From NCBI GenBank assembly GCA_963816985.1, contig CAWFMF010000004.1:2666001-2730000 (forward strand): DNA of 64,000 bases, in the 5' to 3' direction. This DNA is from JAIVJM01 sp963816985 (GTDB lineage Bacteria > Acidobacteriota > Blastocatellia > Pyrinomonadales > Pyrinomonadaceae). A program made the translations under genes and the position numbers. The first letter of the stretch is position 1. Each line of letters begins with the position of its first letter. Of the stretch, positions 1 to 7,117 are shown piece after piece. The notes under the pieces are model-generated. The model was not told the origin of the DNA, ran no database searches, and saw only the letters and a program-made list of their open reading frames with translations.

Positions 1-923
1 CGGCCACGGTGACAGTAGAAGACCTCCTCGCGCGTCAAGGTGATTTTCACCGGGCGCTTCGTCAGCATCGAGAGCTTGCAGGCGACTATCTCGTGGTTGA
101 AGGGGTCGCTCTTGCCGCCGAAGCCGCCGCCGTTCGGCGTGGCGATGACGCGGACGTGCGCGGGCTTCATCTCTAAAGTTTTGGCGAGCGCCTTGTGGAC
201 GTAGTGCGGCGTCTGCGTCGAAGACCAGAGCGTCAGTTTATTGTCGGCGTCGAAGTGCGCGACCGCCGCGTGCTGCTCCATCGGGAGGTGCGTGTTGCCC
301 TCGTAGAAGAAGACGTCCTCGCGGATGAGGTCGGCTTCGGCGAAGCCTTCTTCCATGTCGCCGAATTCGAGGTGGACTTGCTTGTGGATGTTGCCGTGGT
401 CGCCGTAGTCATGGATGCGCGGCTCCTCGACCATCACGCCTTCCTCGATGCTCGTGATGGTTTGCAGGCGCTCGTACACGACCTCGATGAGGTTCATCGC
501 CTCGAAGGCGGTATCTTCATCAACTGCCGCCACCGCCGCCACCGGGTCGCCGATGAAGCGCACCTTGTCCACGCAGAGCGGGTGCTCGTCCTGACTGACG
601 GGGAGGATGCCGTAAGGTATCGGCAAGTCCTTCCCCGTAATGACGGCGAGGACGCCGGGCACGGCCTTCGCCTTCGATACGTCTATGGACTTGATGAGCG
701 CGTGCGGCTCGTGCGAGCGCAGGAGCTTCGCATAGAGCATGCGCGGGAGCACGATGTCGTCGGCGAACTTCGTCGTCCCCGTGCACTTCGACCGCGCGTC
801 AACTTTGCGGAAAGGTTTGCCGACGACCTTGAGGTTGCCGCCCTCCGCCGCGTCGCCTTTGAAGCCGACGTTCTTTGAGCCGCCGTCTCCGTTGCCCTGT
901 CCGTGTCTGTTATTCGTAGCCAT
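1..923 (-). CDS. Molybdenum hydroxylase large subunit (xanthine/CO dehydrogenase family), partial
   Basis: N-terminal ~307 residues of a molybdopterin-binding subunit of the xanthine dehydrogenase/CO dehydrogenase/hydroxybenzoyl-CoA reductase family; the rest runs off the left edge. The start is followed by a polar Gly/Asn-rich leader, then VGKPFRKVDARSKCTG and TKFADDIVLPRMLYAKLLRS, typical of the a/b hammerhead domain of these enzymes. Near the cut end is TPNGGGFGGKSDP, the conserved glycine-rich loop contacting the Mo-pterin cofactor. The ATG lies inside the 3' end of the 2Fe-2S gene, a 14-base overlap, so the two are translationally coupled subunits. The substrate cannot be told from this half; a medium FAD-binding subunit is not seen upstream and might lie beyond the edge. 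Confidence 0.88.
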   Translation of the reverse strand, partial: MATNNRHGQGNGDGGSKNVGFKGDAAEGGNLKVVGKPFRKVDARSKCTGTTKFADDIVLPRMLYAKLLRSHEPHALIKSIDVSKAKAVPGVLAVITGKDLPIPYGILPVSQDEHPLCVDKVRFIGDPVAAVAAVDEDTAFEAMNLIEVVYERLQTITSIEEGVMVEEPRIHDYGDHGNIHKQVHLEFGDMEEGFAEADLIREDVFFYEGNTHLPMEQHAAVAHFDADNKLTLWSSTQTPHYVHKALAKTLEMKPAHVRVIATPNGGGFGGKSDPFNHEIVACKLSMLTKRPVKITLTREEVFYCHRG

Positions 924-1431
924 AGACGCTCTCTCGCGGGAGTTCGGCCTCCGCGTCGCCGCGCATTCGCGCCGCCGCCAGCTCGACCGCCTCGTAAATC
1001 TTGATGTAGCCCGTGCAGCGGCAGAGGTTGCCGCTGAGGGCTTCTTTAATCTCGTCGCGCGTCGGCTCCGGGTTGGCGTCGAGCAGCTCTTTGGCGACGA
1101 GGAGGAAGCCGGGCGTGCAGTAGCCGCACTGCGCCGCGCCGGTGTCGGCGAAGGTCTCCTGCAAAGGATGCAGACCTTCTTCGGTCGCCATGCCTTCGAC
1201 GGTCTCGACGCGCCGGCCCTCGGCGTCGAGGCCGAGCATGAGGCAGGAGAGAATCGAGCGACCGTCAACGAGCACCGCGCACGTCCCGCACTCGCCGAGT
1301 TCACAGCCGTGCTTCGTGCCCGTCAGTCCGAGGTCTTCGCGGAGAACTTCGAGCAGCGTCTTGTGCGGCGCGAAGGCGACTTCGGCCTCCTCGCCGTTGA
1401 GGGTGAAAGTGATGTGGGCTTTCTGTTTCAT
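910..1431 (-). CDS. 2Fe-2S subunit of molybdenum hydroxylase (CoxS/HcrC-like)
   Basis: Small iron-sulfur electron-transfer subunit of a xanthine dehydrogenase-family enzyme, 173 residues. It has the plant-ferredoxin-type cluster motif CELGECGTC plus an upstream-spaced fourth Cys (SILSC), and a C-terminal helical domain with CGYCTPG and CRCTGY binding the second [2Fe-2S] cluster. Start chosen at the ATG giving MKQKAHITFTLNGEE, the usual N-terminus of this family; a longer in-frame extension upstream is low-complexity and reads through the heptamer hairpin. It passes electrons from the Mo-pterin subunit encoded directly downstream with overlapping reading frames. Confidence 0.93.
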   Translation of the reverse strand: MKQKAHITFTLNGEEAEVAFAPHKTLLEVLREDLGLTGTKHGCELGECGTCAVLVDGRSILSCLMLGLDAEGRRVETVEGMATEEGLHPLQETFADTGAAQCGYCTPGFLLVAKELLDANPEPTRDEIKEALSGNLCRCTGYIKIYEAVELAAARMRGDAEAELPRESVYGYE

Positions 1432-1600
1432 GCCTTCAGCGGTTTTTCGGTGTCGCCCCGACGCGCCGAAGCATCCGGGGCCGTCCACAGTTTTGTGTTG
1501 TCTCCGGGCTGTCTTGCGAGAGAAAAAGTGTTCGGCAGAAGCGTTGGACAACAAGGAGTTCATTTTAGACGCGCGGCCCGCGCCACGGCAAACGGGGGAA

Positions 1601-1708
1601 GGCAAAAGTAAAAAGGTAAAAGGCAAAAGTGAAGAGCGGAGAGGCTGCGTCTTCGGACACGCCATCTTTCTTACTTTTGCCTTTTACCTTTTTACTTTTG
1701 CCTTTGCC
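1601..1708. repeat. Heptamer-repeat hairpin H1 (GGCAAAA/GTAAAAA type)
   Basis: Left arm 1601-1630 consists of tandem 7-mers (GGCAAAA, GTAAAAA, GGTAAAA, GGCAAAA). The right arm, about 1671-1707, is the inverted copy, with ~40 bases between. It lies between the start of the 2Fe-2S gene and the panC stop and ends two bases before the stop codon. One of the 15 hairpins of this class in the window. Confidence 0.8.
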
Positions 1709-1709
1709 T

Positions 1710-2612
1710 TCAGTCCGGCGTGGTCAGCCTTCCGGTGCCGCCGCGCGACTTGGGGCGTGCGGGCTGGATGACGATGTTGTCTATCAGTCGCGTGTTGCCG
1801 AGGCGCGCGGCGAGGGCGATGAGGACGGGGCGGTCTTCGGGGAGGCGTTCGAGTTTTTCCATCGTGTCGGCGTCCACGACGGCGACGTATTCGAGGCGGG
1901 CGCGCGGCTCGGCCTCGACCTGCGAGCGCACCGTCTCGGCGAGTCGCTTGGCGCTCCGCTCGCCCTCCTTGTAGACCTCCTTGGCCTGCGAGAGCGCGCG
2001 GTAGAGGACGGGCGCGGCGCGGCGGTCTTCTTCGACGAGGTAGGCGTTGCGCGACGAGAGCGCGAGGCCCGACTGTTCGCGCACGGTCGGGAGGACGACG
2101 ACTTCGAGGTCGAAGGCGAGGTCGCGGACGAGGCGGCGGACGACTAAGGTCTGCTGCGCGTCCTTCTGCCCGAAGAAGGCGAAGTCCGGGCGGACGCTGT
2201 TGAAGAGGACGGTTAAGACCGTCGCCACGCCGCGGAAGTGGCCGGGGCGCGCGACGCCCTCCATCGGCTCCGACAACCCTTCGACCGTGACGTAGGTGGC
2301 GAAGCCCTTCGGGTAAATCTCCTCGACGGGCGGGGCGAAGATGTAGTCCACGTTGTAGTCGGCGAGCCGCGTCGTGTCCTGCGTGAGGTCGCGCGGGTAG
2401 CGTTCGAAGTCCTCGCCGGGGCCGAACTGCGCCGGGTTGACGAAGACCGAGACGACCACGATGTCGCACATCCGACGCGCCTCGCGCACGAGCGAAAGAT
2501 GCCCCTCGTGCAGCGCGCCCATCGTCGGCACGAGCCCGATGGTCTTGTCTTCCTCGCGCCGCAGCTTGCGCACGACAGAATAAATCCGTTGACGCCGGTT
2601 GATGATTTCCAT
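1710..2612 (-). CDS. panC: Pantoate--beta-alanine ligase (pantothenate synthetase)
   Basis: Joins pantoate and beta-alanine with ATP to give pantothenate, the precursor of coenzyme A; cytosolic. At 300 residues it is normal for the family. Hallmarks seen are LVPTMGALHEGHLSLVREA (nucleotidyl-transferase HxGH-type motif), VSVFVNPAQFGPGEDFERYPR, FFGQKDAQQTLVVRRLV and LALSSRNAYL. It follows panB on the same strand, separated only by a 78-base gap holding hairpin H2, so panB-panC form one functional unit. The C-terminal ~15 residues are Arg/Pro-rich and unconserved. Confidence 0.97.
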   Translation of the reverse strand: MEIINRRQRIYSVVRKLRREEDKTIGLVPTMGALHEGHLSLVREARRMCDIVVVSVFVNPAQFGPGEDFERYPRDLTQDTTRLADYNVDYIFAPPVEEIYPKGFATYVTVEGLSEPMEGVARPGHFRGVATVLTVLFNSVRPDFAFFGQKDAQQTLVVRRLVRDLAFDLEVVVLPTVREQSGLALSSRNAYLVEEDRRAAPVLYRALSQAKEVYKEGERSAKRLAETVRSQVEAEPRARLEYVAVVDADTMEKLERLPEDRPVLIALAARLGNTRLIDNIVIQPARPKSRGGTGRLTTPD

Positions 2613-2615
2613 GAT

Positions 2616-2698
2616 TCGTAAACCGTAAACCGTAAACCGTGACAGGGTGAAGACAGGGTTCTTCTCCTGTCACCCGTCACGGTTTACCGTTTACGGCT
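2616..2698. repeat. Heptamer-repeat hairpin H2 (CGTAAAC/GTGACAG type)
   Basis: The left arm repeats CGTAAAC three times then GTGACAGG; the right arm is its inverted copy. The right arm runs through the panB stop codon and its last two codons, so the panB C-terminus is written by the repeat. The same arm vocabulary recurs at 38591, 40609, 41023 and 53541. Confidence 0.82.
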
Positions 2699-3587
2699 TT
2701 TCTGTCTCCTTGTCACCCGCGCGTGGCGTGATGTCGAGTTCGGCGGCGGCGTCGGCGGGAAGTGGGTAAGATTCCGACGCGGAAGGGAATGAGCCTGAGC
2801 GCACGTCTTCGGCGTAGCGGCTGAGGGTTTCGTTGATCGTCTCGCGGAGGTCTGCGTACTGGCGGACGAAGCGTGGCCGTGTTTTGCTGAACGAGAGGCC
2901 GAGCACGTCGTGGAGGACGAGAATCTGCGCGTCGCAGTCCGCGCCCGCGCCGATGCCGATGGTCGGGATGCGCAGGGCTTCGGTGACGGCGCGCGCGATC
3001 TCTCGCGGCACGACTTCGAGGACGAGCGCGAAGGCCCCGGCCTCTTCGAGCGCGAGCGCGTCTTCGACCAAGGCGCGCGCCGCCTCGGCGGTCTTCGCCT
3101 GAAGGCGGTAGCTGCCGAGCTTGTTCAAGGACTGCGGCGTGAGCCCGATGTGGCCCATCACCGGAATCTCCTCGGCGACGAGACGGCGCACGACTTCGAG
3201 GCGGCTTCGCCCGCCTTCCAACTTGACGGCCTCCGCGCCGCCCTCCTTGATTAAGCGGAGCGCGGCGCGCACGGCGTCGTCCGCGCCCGTGTGGTACGTG
3301 CCGTAAGGCATGTCGGCGACTAAGAGAGCGCGCTCGACGCCCCGGCGCACGGCGCGCGTGTGGTGGAGCATCTCTTCGAGGGTCACGGGGACGGTCGAGT
3401 CGTAGCCGAGGACGACGTTGCCGACCGAGTCGCCGACGAGGATGATGTCCGTCCCGGCCTCGTCAACGATGCGCGCCGTCGGGTAGTCGTAGGCCGTCAG
3501 GCAGACGAGTCGCTCGCCGCGCTCCTTGCTCGCGCGGACGGCAGGCACGGTCACTTTTTCGGGTCGCTGCTGTTTGAGATAGACCAT
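2691..3587 (-). CDS. panB: 3-methyl-2-oxobutanoate hydroxymethyltransferase
   Basis: First committed step of pantothenate synthesis: transfers a hydroxymethyl group from 5,10-methylene-THF to 2-oxoisovalerate. 298 residues. Diagnostic stretches are LTAYDYPTARIVDEAG, ILVGDSVGNVVLGYDSTVPV (Mg2+/substrate site), VADMPYGTYH, AVKLEGG and VMGHIGLTPQS. A short N-terminal leader (VYLKQQRPEKVTVPAVRA) precedes the TIM barrel. It sits directly upstream of panC and downstream of folK; grouping folate and pantothenate genes fits the shared one-carbon cofactor. Confidence 0.97.
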   Translation of the reverse strand: MVYLKQQRPEKVTVPAVRASKERGERLVCLTAYDYPTARIVDEAGTDIILVGDSVGNVVLGYDSTVPVTLEEMLHHTRAVRRGVERALLVADMPYGTYHTGADDAVRAALRLIKEGGAEAVKLEGGRSRLEVVRRLVAEEIPVMGHIGLTPQSLNKLGSYRLQAKTAEAARALVEDALALEEAGAFALVLEVVPREIARAVTEALRIPTIGIGAGADCDAQILVLHDVLGLSFSKTRPRFVRQYADLRETINETLSRYAEDVRSGSFPSASESYPLPADAAAELDITPRAGDKETEKP

Positions 3588-3676
3588 CGTTTTGCGCTCA
3601 CACTCTCGGCGCGGGGGGATGCGTGCTCAGTCGAGCCCGCCCGCCGTGCGGAGCGTATCTAAGTTTTCAGTCGGAA

Positions 3677-3829
3677 GATTTGGCGAGGTCAGGGAATGGG
3701 CGGCATCGAAGACCGGGCGGCGCGCGGCTGTGCCGCGAACGGAACGTTGACTCGCGCCTTGCCGCCGGAGATAGAAATCCACGTGCGCTCGGAGGACGAA
3801 CGTCGGGAGCCCCTCGGCAAGGCCAAATC
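3677..3829 (+). ncRNA. Candidate structured RNA (possibly 6S-like), unproven
   Basis: About 150 bases without a credible ORF that fold end to end on paper. GATTTGGC at 3677-3684 pairs with GCCAAATC at 3822-3829; GAGG then pairs with CCTC across a 6-base bulge; GGCGGCA pairs with TGCCGCC further in; and the interior holds a strong CGCGGC-TGT-GCCGCG hairpin. A long closed rod with bulges and a length near 150 is reminiscent of 6S RNA, but I cannot match a consensus, and either strand could be transcribed. Treat as a lead. Confidence 0.3.
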
Positions 3830-3920
3830 TGCGACAGCCCATGTCTTTGATTCTACGCCCGCGCCGGTTGCCCGGCAAATGAAAGAGCGACGAATTATAG
3901 GCAAGCGCGGCGGCGAGGAC

Positions 3921-4195
3921 AAGGATGAGGGATGAGGGATGAGGGATGAAAGAGAGAATATTTGAAACTCTCAAGAGCTGGTTTGAGGAGTCCCGTCAGG
4001 GACGGAATGTTTATAGCTCGCGGGTACGCCCTAACGCGCAAGCTCCGTAGGAGCGGCATGCACGGCGGCATACACATATGCCGCTCCTACGGAGCTTGCA
4101 GGACATAAATAACCCTCAAGCTATAAACATCCAGAAACATCCAGCTCCTACGGAGCTGACTCTTTCCCGGCAGCTTCTTCATCCCTCATCCCTTC
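3921..4195. repeat. Heptamer-repeat arms H3 (GGATGAG type) enclosing a REP-like palindrome
   Basis: Left arm 3921-3949 is four tandem GGATGAG-type 7-mers; the short inverted arm at about 4178-4195 (CATCCCTCATCCC) lies inside the last codons of folK, encoding its EGMRDEE tail. The arms are 230 bases apart and flank the palindromic element at 4007-4130. Confidence 0.65.
4007..4130. repeat. REP/MITE-like nested palindrome
   Basis: Inner arms 4038-4059 and 4078-4099 are a perfect 22-base inverted repeat containing CTCCGTAGGAGC, with an 18-base loop. Outer arms ATGTTTATAGCT (4007-4018) and AGCTATAAACAT (4119-4130) are also perfect inverted copies. A further GCTCCTACGGAGC at 4144-4156 supplies the stop codon of folK. 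The nesting resembles bacterial REP/BIME or MITE elements; no transposase is present in the window. Confidence 0.75.
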
Positions 4196-4711
4196 GCTTG
4201 GCTTCCATAGTCTGACAATCGAGTCATCCTGAGTTGTGGCGAGTAGTTTGGCGAACGTTGTCTTGAGCAGAGGATGCACGCCGCCGGGCGCGAGTTCGGC
4301 GAGGGGCACGAGGACGAAGCGGCGAAGATGCAGGCGCGGGTGCGGGAGGCGGAGGAAATCCGTCTCGCTCGTCGCGTCGCCGTAGAGCAGCAGGTCGAGG
4401 TCAATCGTGCGCGCGGCGCGGGGGCGTTCGCGGCGGCGGCCCAGTGCGTATTCGACGCGCAGGAGCCGCGCCAGCAAGTGCTCCGGCGGGGGGAGCGACG
4501 CGCCGTCGAGTTCCGCCACCATGTTGAGGTAGGCGGGCTGCACATCGCCTACGCCCACCGGCTCGGTCTCGTAGACCGAAGAGAGCCGCGACACCGGGAG
4601 CCCCGCCTCCAACATCCCGCGCACGCCGAGCAGAAGATTCCCCGCACGGTCGCCGAGGTTCGAGCCGAGCCCGACATACGCGCGCACGCCTTTGACGAGA
4701 GCCACTTCCAT
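4148..4711 (-). CDS. folK: 2-amino-4-hydroxy-6-hydroxymethyldihydropteridine pyrophosphokinase
   Basis: Transfers pyrophosphate from ATP to 6-hydroxymethyl-7,8-dihydropterin in folate synthesis. 187 residues. Seen: YVGLGSNLGDRAGNLLLGV at the N-terminus, SSVYETEPVG, RAARTIDLDLLLYGD (metal-binding Asp pair) and LPHPRLHLRRFVLVPLAEL, all typical HPPK motifs. The start is the ATG just before VALVKGVRAYVG, two bases after the upstream gene's stop; a longer in-frame extension would overlap that gene entirely. The last ~15 residues (GMRDEEAAGKESAP) come from repeat DNA, including the stop codon, so the original C-terminus has been overwritten or extended. Confidence 0.94.
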   Translation of the reverse strand: MEVALVKGVRAYVGLGSNLGDRAGNLLLGVRGMLEAGLPVSRLSSVYETEPVGVGDVQPAYLNMVAELDGASLPPPEHLLARLLRVEYALGRRRERPRAARTIDLDLLLYGDATSETDFLRLPHPRLHLRRFVLVPLAELAPGGVHPLLKTTFAKLLATTQDDSIVRLWKPSEGMRDEEAAGKESAP

Positions 4712-4713
4712 CG

Positions 4714-5262
4714 TCAACTCTTCGAGTGCTTCTCGCGCATCTTTTCGTTGAAGGCCGACGCGCCGCCGCGCGGGATGCTCAAGGTCTGCCAGCCGCGCGA
4801 CTTGAGGTGCTTGGAGAGGAAGACTATCTGGCCGCCGTGGTGCGCGTAGTGCTCGACCTGCCGGTTGATGGCCGCGAGGACGGTGTGCGGCTCGTGGCGG
4901 ATGGTCACGGTGCGGAGCACATCTTCCGGGCCGAGCGCCTCGACCGCGCCGAAGACACAAGCCCACCCTGCCTCCCAACGCTCCATAATCGCGCGACGGT
5001 CTTCGCCTTCGCCGCTGACGAATTCGGATTCGCGGTCGCGGTCGGGCTTCTCGCCGTCGCTCGTGAGGAAGTCCGTCCAGCGCGAGCGCATGTTGCCGCC
5101 CATGTGCTTCATGATGAGGGCGACGCTGTTGGACTCTTCGTCAATCGTGCGGAAGAACTCCTCGTCGTCGAGTTGCGCCGCCGCCCTCTCGGCCAGCGAC
5201 TTGATTTTGCGAAAGCTCTTGAGCACGTCTTCGAGGTAGAAAGAAGCAACTGAGTCGGTCAT
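4714..5262 (-). CDS. DUF1572 (DinB-like) protein
   Basis: 182 residues, a DUF1572 member of the DinB/YfiT-like four-helix metalloenzyme superfamily. The recognisable end is HHGGQIVFLSKHLKSRGWQT followed by LSIPRGG, with the conserved HxxGQ; an earlier His (IMKHMGGNMRSRW) would complete the metal site. Cellular role unknown; relatives include thiol-dependent transferases, but no substrate can be inferred here. It sits two bases upstream of folK, so is probably cotranscribed with it. Confidence 0.85.
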   Translation of the reverse strand: MTDSVASFYLEDVLKSFRKIKSLAERAAAQLDDEEFFRTIDEESNSVALIMKHMGGNMRSRWTDFLTSDGEKPDRDRESEFVSGEGEDRRAIMERWEAGWACVFGAVEALGPEDVLRTVTIRHEPHTVLAAINRQVEHYAHHGGQIVFLSKHLKSRGWQTLSIPRGGASAFNEKMREKHSKS

Positions 5263-5289
5263 GTGCAGTTCACCTCGTCGGAGAGAAAA

Positions 5290-6468
5290 TCAGTCAAGTG
5301 CCTGAAGATAATTTTTACGCCCTTCGGAAGTCAAAGCGTCGCCGCGCCACGCGTACTCGCTGAGCGCGGCGACCGCGTTCCAAGTGGGATGGTAACGATG
5401 ATAGATGTCGCGCTCGCTCACGTCGCCCCAACTCCCGTCCGGGTTCTGGTGTGTGAGCAGGTACTCCATCCCGTCCCTGATCTCTTTGTCGTCTTCGTCC
5501 AAGCCGAACGCGCGCAGAGAGTCCATGAACTCGCCGAGCATGTCGGCGTCGCCCTGCGCGACGGCCTCGCGCAGATTGGCGCGCAGGAACTCGAACTCCT
5601 GCGGCAGGCGACGGGGCGAGAGCCTGTATTGCCCGTAGTCGTTCAAGGTGTAAACGACGTGCGTCACGGCGTAAACCGTGTCGTAGAAGTCGGCGTTGGC
5701 CCCGCCTTCGCTCCCACGATAAGGACGCAGCGCGGGCAGCCACTTCAGCACGTCCGCGTAAGCCGCGCCGAGCCTGATGCCGGAGCGTTCGCCCGTGTAA
5801 GTCGTAATCAGCGCGTCGTACCACACGTCGTAACGCGAGCGCATCTTCAGAGGCCGCCAGCAACGGATGCACGCCTTCGTCCCGCGCGCGTTCTCCTTCG
5901 CGTCGAACTCGCAAGCCTCCGGCACATCTTCCGGCGGCGGCTCGTTCAAGGGATTGAACAGCAGAAAGTCCTGCGCCTTGAACCTCGCCGCCGCGCGCCT
6001 CAGTTGCGCCTTGAGCCTTCCACCGTCCCGCACGCCGAGACTGTCCGCCGCGTCGTTCCCGAAGACGAAATCCATCACCGTCCCGGCGTCCACATCCTCC
6101 GGCAACTCTCGATGCTCAAGCCTCCACGCCCGCGCCCGCTCACGCCCCATCCGCCGCGCCATCCGCCGCACCGCAGCATCTTTCACGCTCGCCCCCACAC
6201 TGTAAAAGCACCACAGGTAATCGCTCCCGTACTGCCCGAAGTGCCTCTCGTCCCTCGCCGTCCCATAAATGAACTGCATCCCCCTCCGCACCGCCCGCGC
6301 CCTGTCCTCCTCCGTAAACCGAGACCCCTTCCACAAAGGCCGACCGCCCGCACGCACGTCAGCGCGGAGCGTTTGAGAATTAAAGGCATGAACCGAAGGA
6401 GTCGAAAAGAGTAGAGACGGGCAGAGAGCTAAGGCGAGCAAAAAACAGGAGAGGGAATTTCTACGCAT
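5290..6468 (-). CDS. Exported protein with prenyltransferase/cyclase-type toroid repeat
   Basis: 392 residues with a clear Sec signal peptide (Arg-Arg, hydrophobic core LLALALCPSLLF, SVHA-F cleavage). The mature part is helical. Near the C-terminus, EYLLTHQNPDGSWGD matches the QxxDGSWG repeat seen in squalene cyclase/prenyltransferase alpha-alpha toroids, followed by YHPTWNAVAALSEY, the usual Tx-A helix of that fold. Two Cys pairs (ACEFD, KACIRCW) might form disulfides. No catalytic DxDD motif is seen, so an enzyme activity is not claimed. Confidence 0.6.
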   Translation of the reverse strand: MRRNSLSCFLLALALCPSLLFSTPSVHAFNSQTLRADVRAGGRPLWKGSRFTEEDRARAVRRGMQFIYGTARDERHFGQYGSDYLWCFYSVGASVKDAAVRRMARRMGRERARAWRLEHRELPEDVDAGTVMDFVFGNDAADSLGVRDGGRLKAQLRRAAARFKAQDFLLFNPLNEPPPEDVPEACEFDAKENARGTKACIRCWRPLKMRSRYDVWYDALITTYTGERSGIRLGAAYADVLKWLPALRPYRGSEGGANADFYDTVYAVTHVVYTLNDYGQYRLSPRRLPQEFEFLRANLREAVAQGDADMLGEFMDSLRAFGLDEDDKEIRDGMEYLLTHQNPDGSWGDVSERDIYHRYHPTWNAVAALSEYAWRGDALTSEGRKNYLQALD

Positions 6469-6693
6469 CTAACGCTGATTCTCTTTAGTAACCCTTATCA
6501 AAAAACGCAAAGCCTCATTCACCGCCTCCGCATCCGGAAACACTTCCGCCACGTCGGGTTCCAACCGAACCACCCCGCCGAAACTCTTCCGCCCCCGCCC
6601 CATCTTCCTCACACGCAGGCTGCGCAAGTCGTATTCCGGGCGAAGCTCATCGTTTGCATCTGTCTCAACCTTCTTCATATGTTTCTCGCTCAT
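6469..6693 (-). CDS. Small antitoxin-like protein
   Basis: 74 residues, charged, ending with DVAEVFPDAEAVNEALRFLI, a layout common to short antitoxin-like or DNA-binding proteins (basic RKMGRGRKSFGG, then a helix). An alternative start is the internal Met five codons in. It follows the small gene at 6718-6983 by 24 bases and abuts the next gene. The pairing with another tiny gene in an AT-rich patch suggests a toxin-antitoxin-like module; I do not recognise a named family. Confidence 0.6.
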   Translation of the reverse strand: MSEKHMKKVETDANDELRPEYDLRSLRVRKMGRGRKSFGGVVRLEPDVAEVFPDAEAVNEALRFLIRVTKENQR

Positions 6694-6717
6694 CTTTGGT
6701 TACTTCTCTGGCACTAA

Positions 6718-6983
6718 TCAGAAGTCCAAAAGACTTGGCAGGCGTTTCCAATCTATCATTTCCCATTTTGTTTCTTTCAACTTACTGATTTCCAAATTGG
6801 CGTCAAAGAATTCATTAGAAATCAACTTTTCCCCTTTCATAGAAAATCTACGAATACGAATATCCCACTTAGGACTTTCACCAAACTCTAGCGAGGCATG
6901 AAATTCATATTGTTGACCGGTGTCGAATGGAAATAAAGATTTATTTCTGCATTACCCATTATTTCTTTTTTACGACTGTTCAT
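6718..6983 (-). CDS. Small unknown protein, interrupted by a one-base frameshift
   Basis: AT-rich gene too short and broken to show as one ORF. From the ATG at 6983, preceded by GGAGAA, frame 1 reads MNSRKKEIMGNAEINLYF. It then needs one extra T in a T-run near 6930 to continue as PFDTGQQYEFHASLEF... and ending ...EMIDWKRLPSLLDF, stop at 6718. Joined, it is about 89 residues. Codons and composition are unlike the GC-rich neighbours. Family not recognised; position 24 bases before the antitoxin-like gene suggests a two-gene module. The break may be a real mutation or a homopolymer sequencing error. Confidence 0.55.
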
Positions 6984-7060
6984 AAGTTATTCTCCGAGAG
7001 CGAGCGTTAATAGGCTTATGATACTTCCACGACAAAGAATCAAGTGAGAATGCATTATAT

Positions 7061-7091
7061 AACAACCGTGATGGCACTGGCTGCGGTTGTT
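7061..7091. promoter_or_regulatory. Inverted repeat upstream of the permease gene
   Basis: AACAACCG (7061-7068) and CGGTTGTT (7084-7091) form an 8-base perfect stem with a 15-base loop, 27 bases before the permease ATG in the divergent intergenic region. Could be an operator or a leader hairpin. The sequence before it (TGCATTATATAAC) is AT-rich and promoter-like. Confidence 0.4.
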
Positions 7092-7117
7092 AAAGCCACT
7101 CATGGTCTGGGGGATGA

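Noticed and set aside
195..1611. Long plus-strand ORFs over the molybdenum hydroxylase genes
   Set aside because: They are shadows of the real minus-strand genes, which carry cofactor motifs; shadow products are Arg/Val-rich without family features.
3627..3974. 115-residue minus-strand ORF between panB and folK
   Set aside because: It reads through the heptamer repeat (FIPHPSSLIL) and the structured-RNA candidate, and has no ribosome site.
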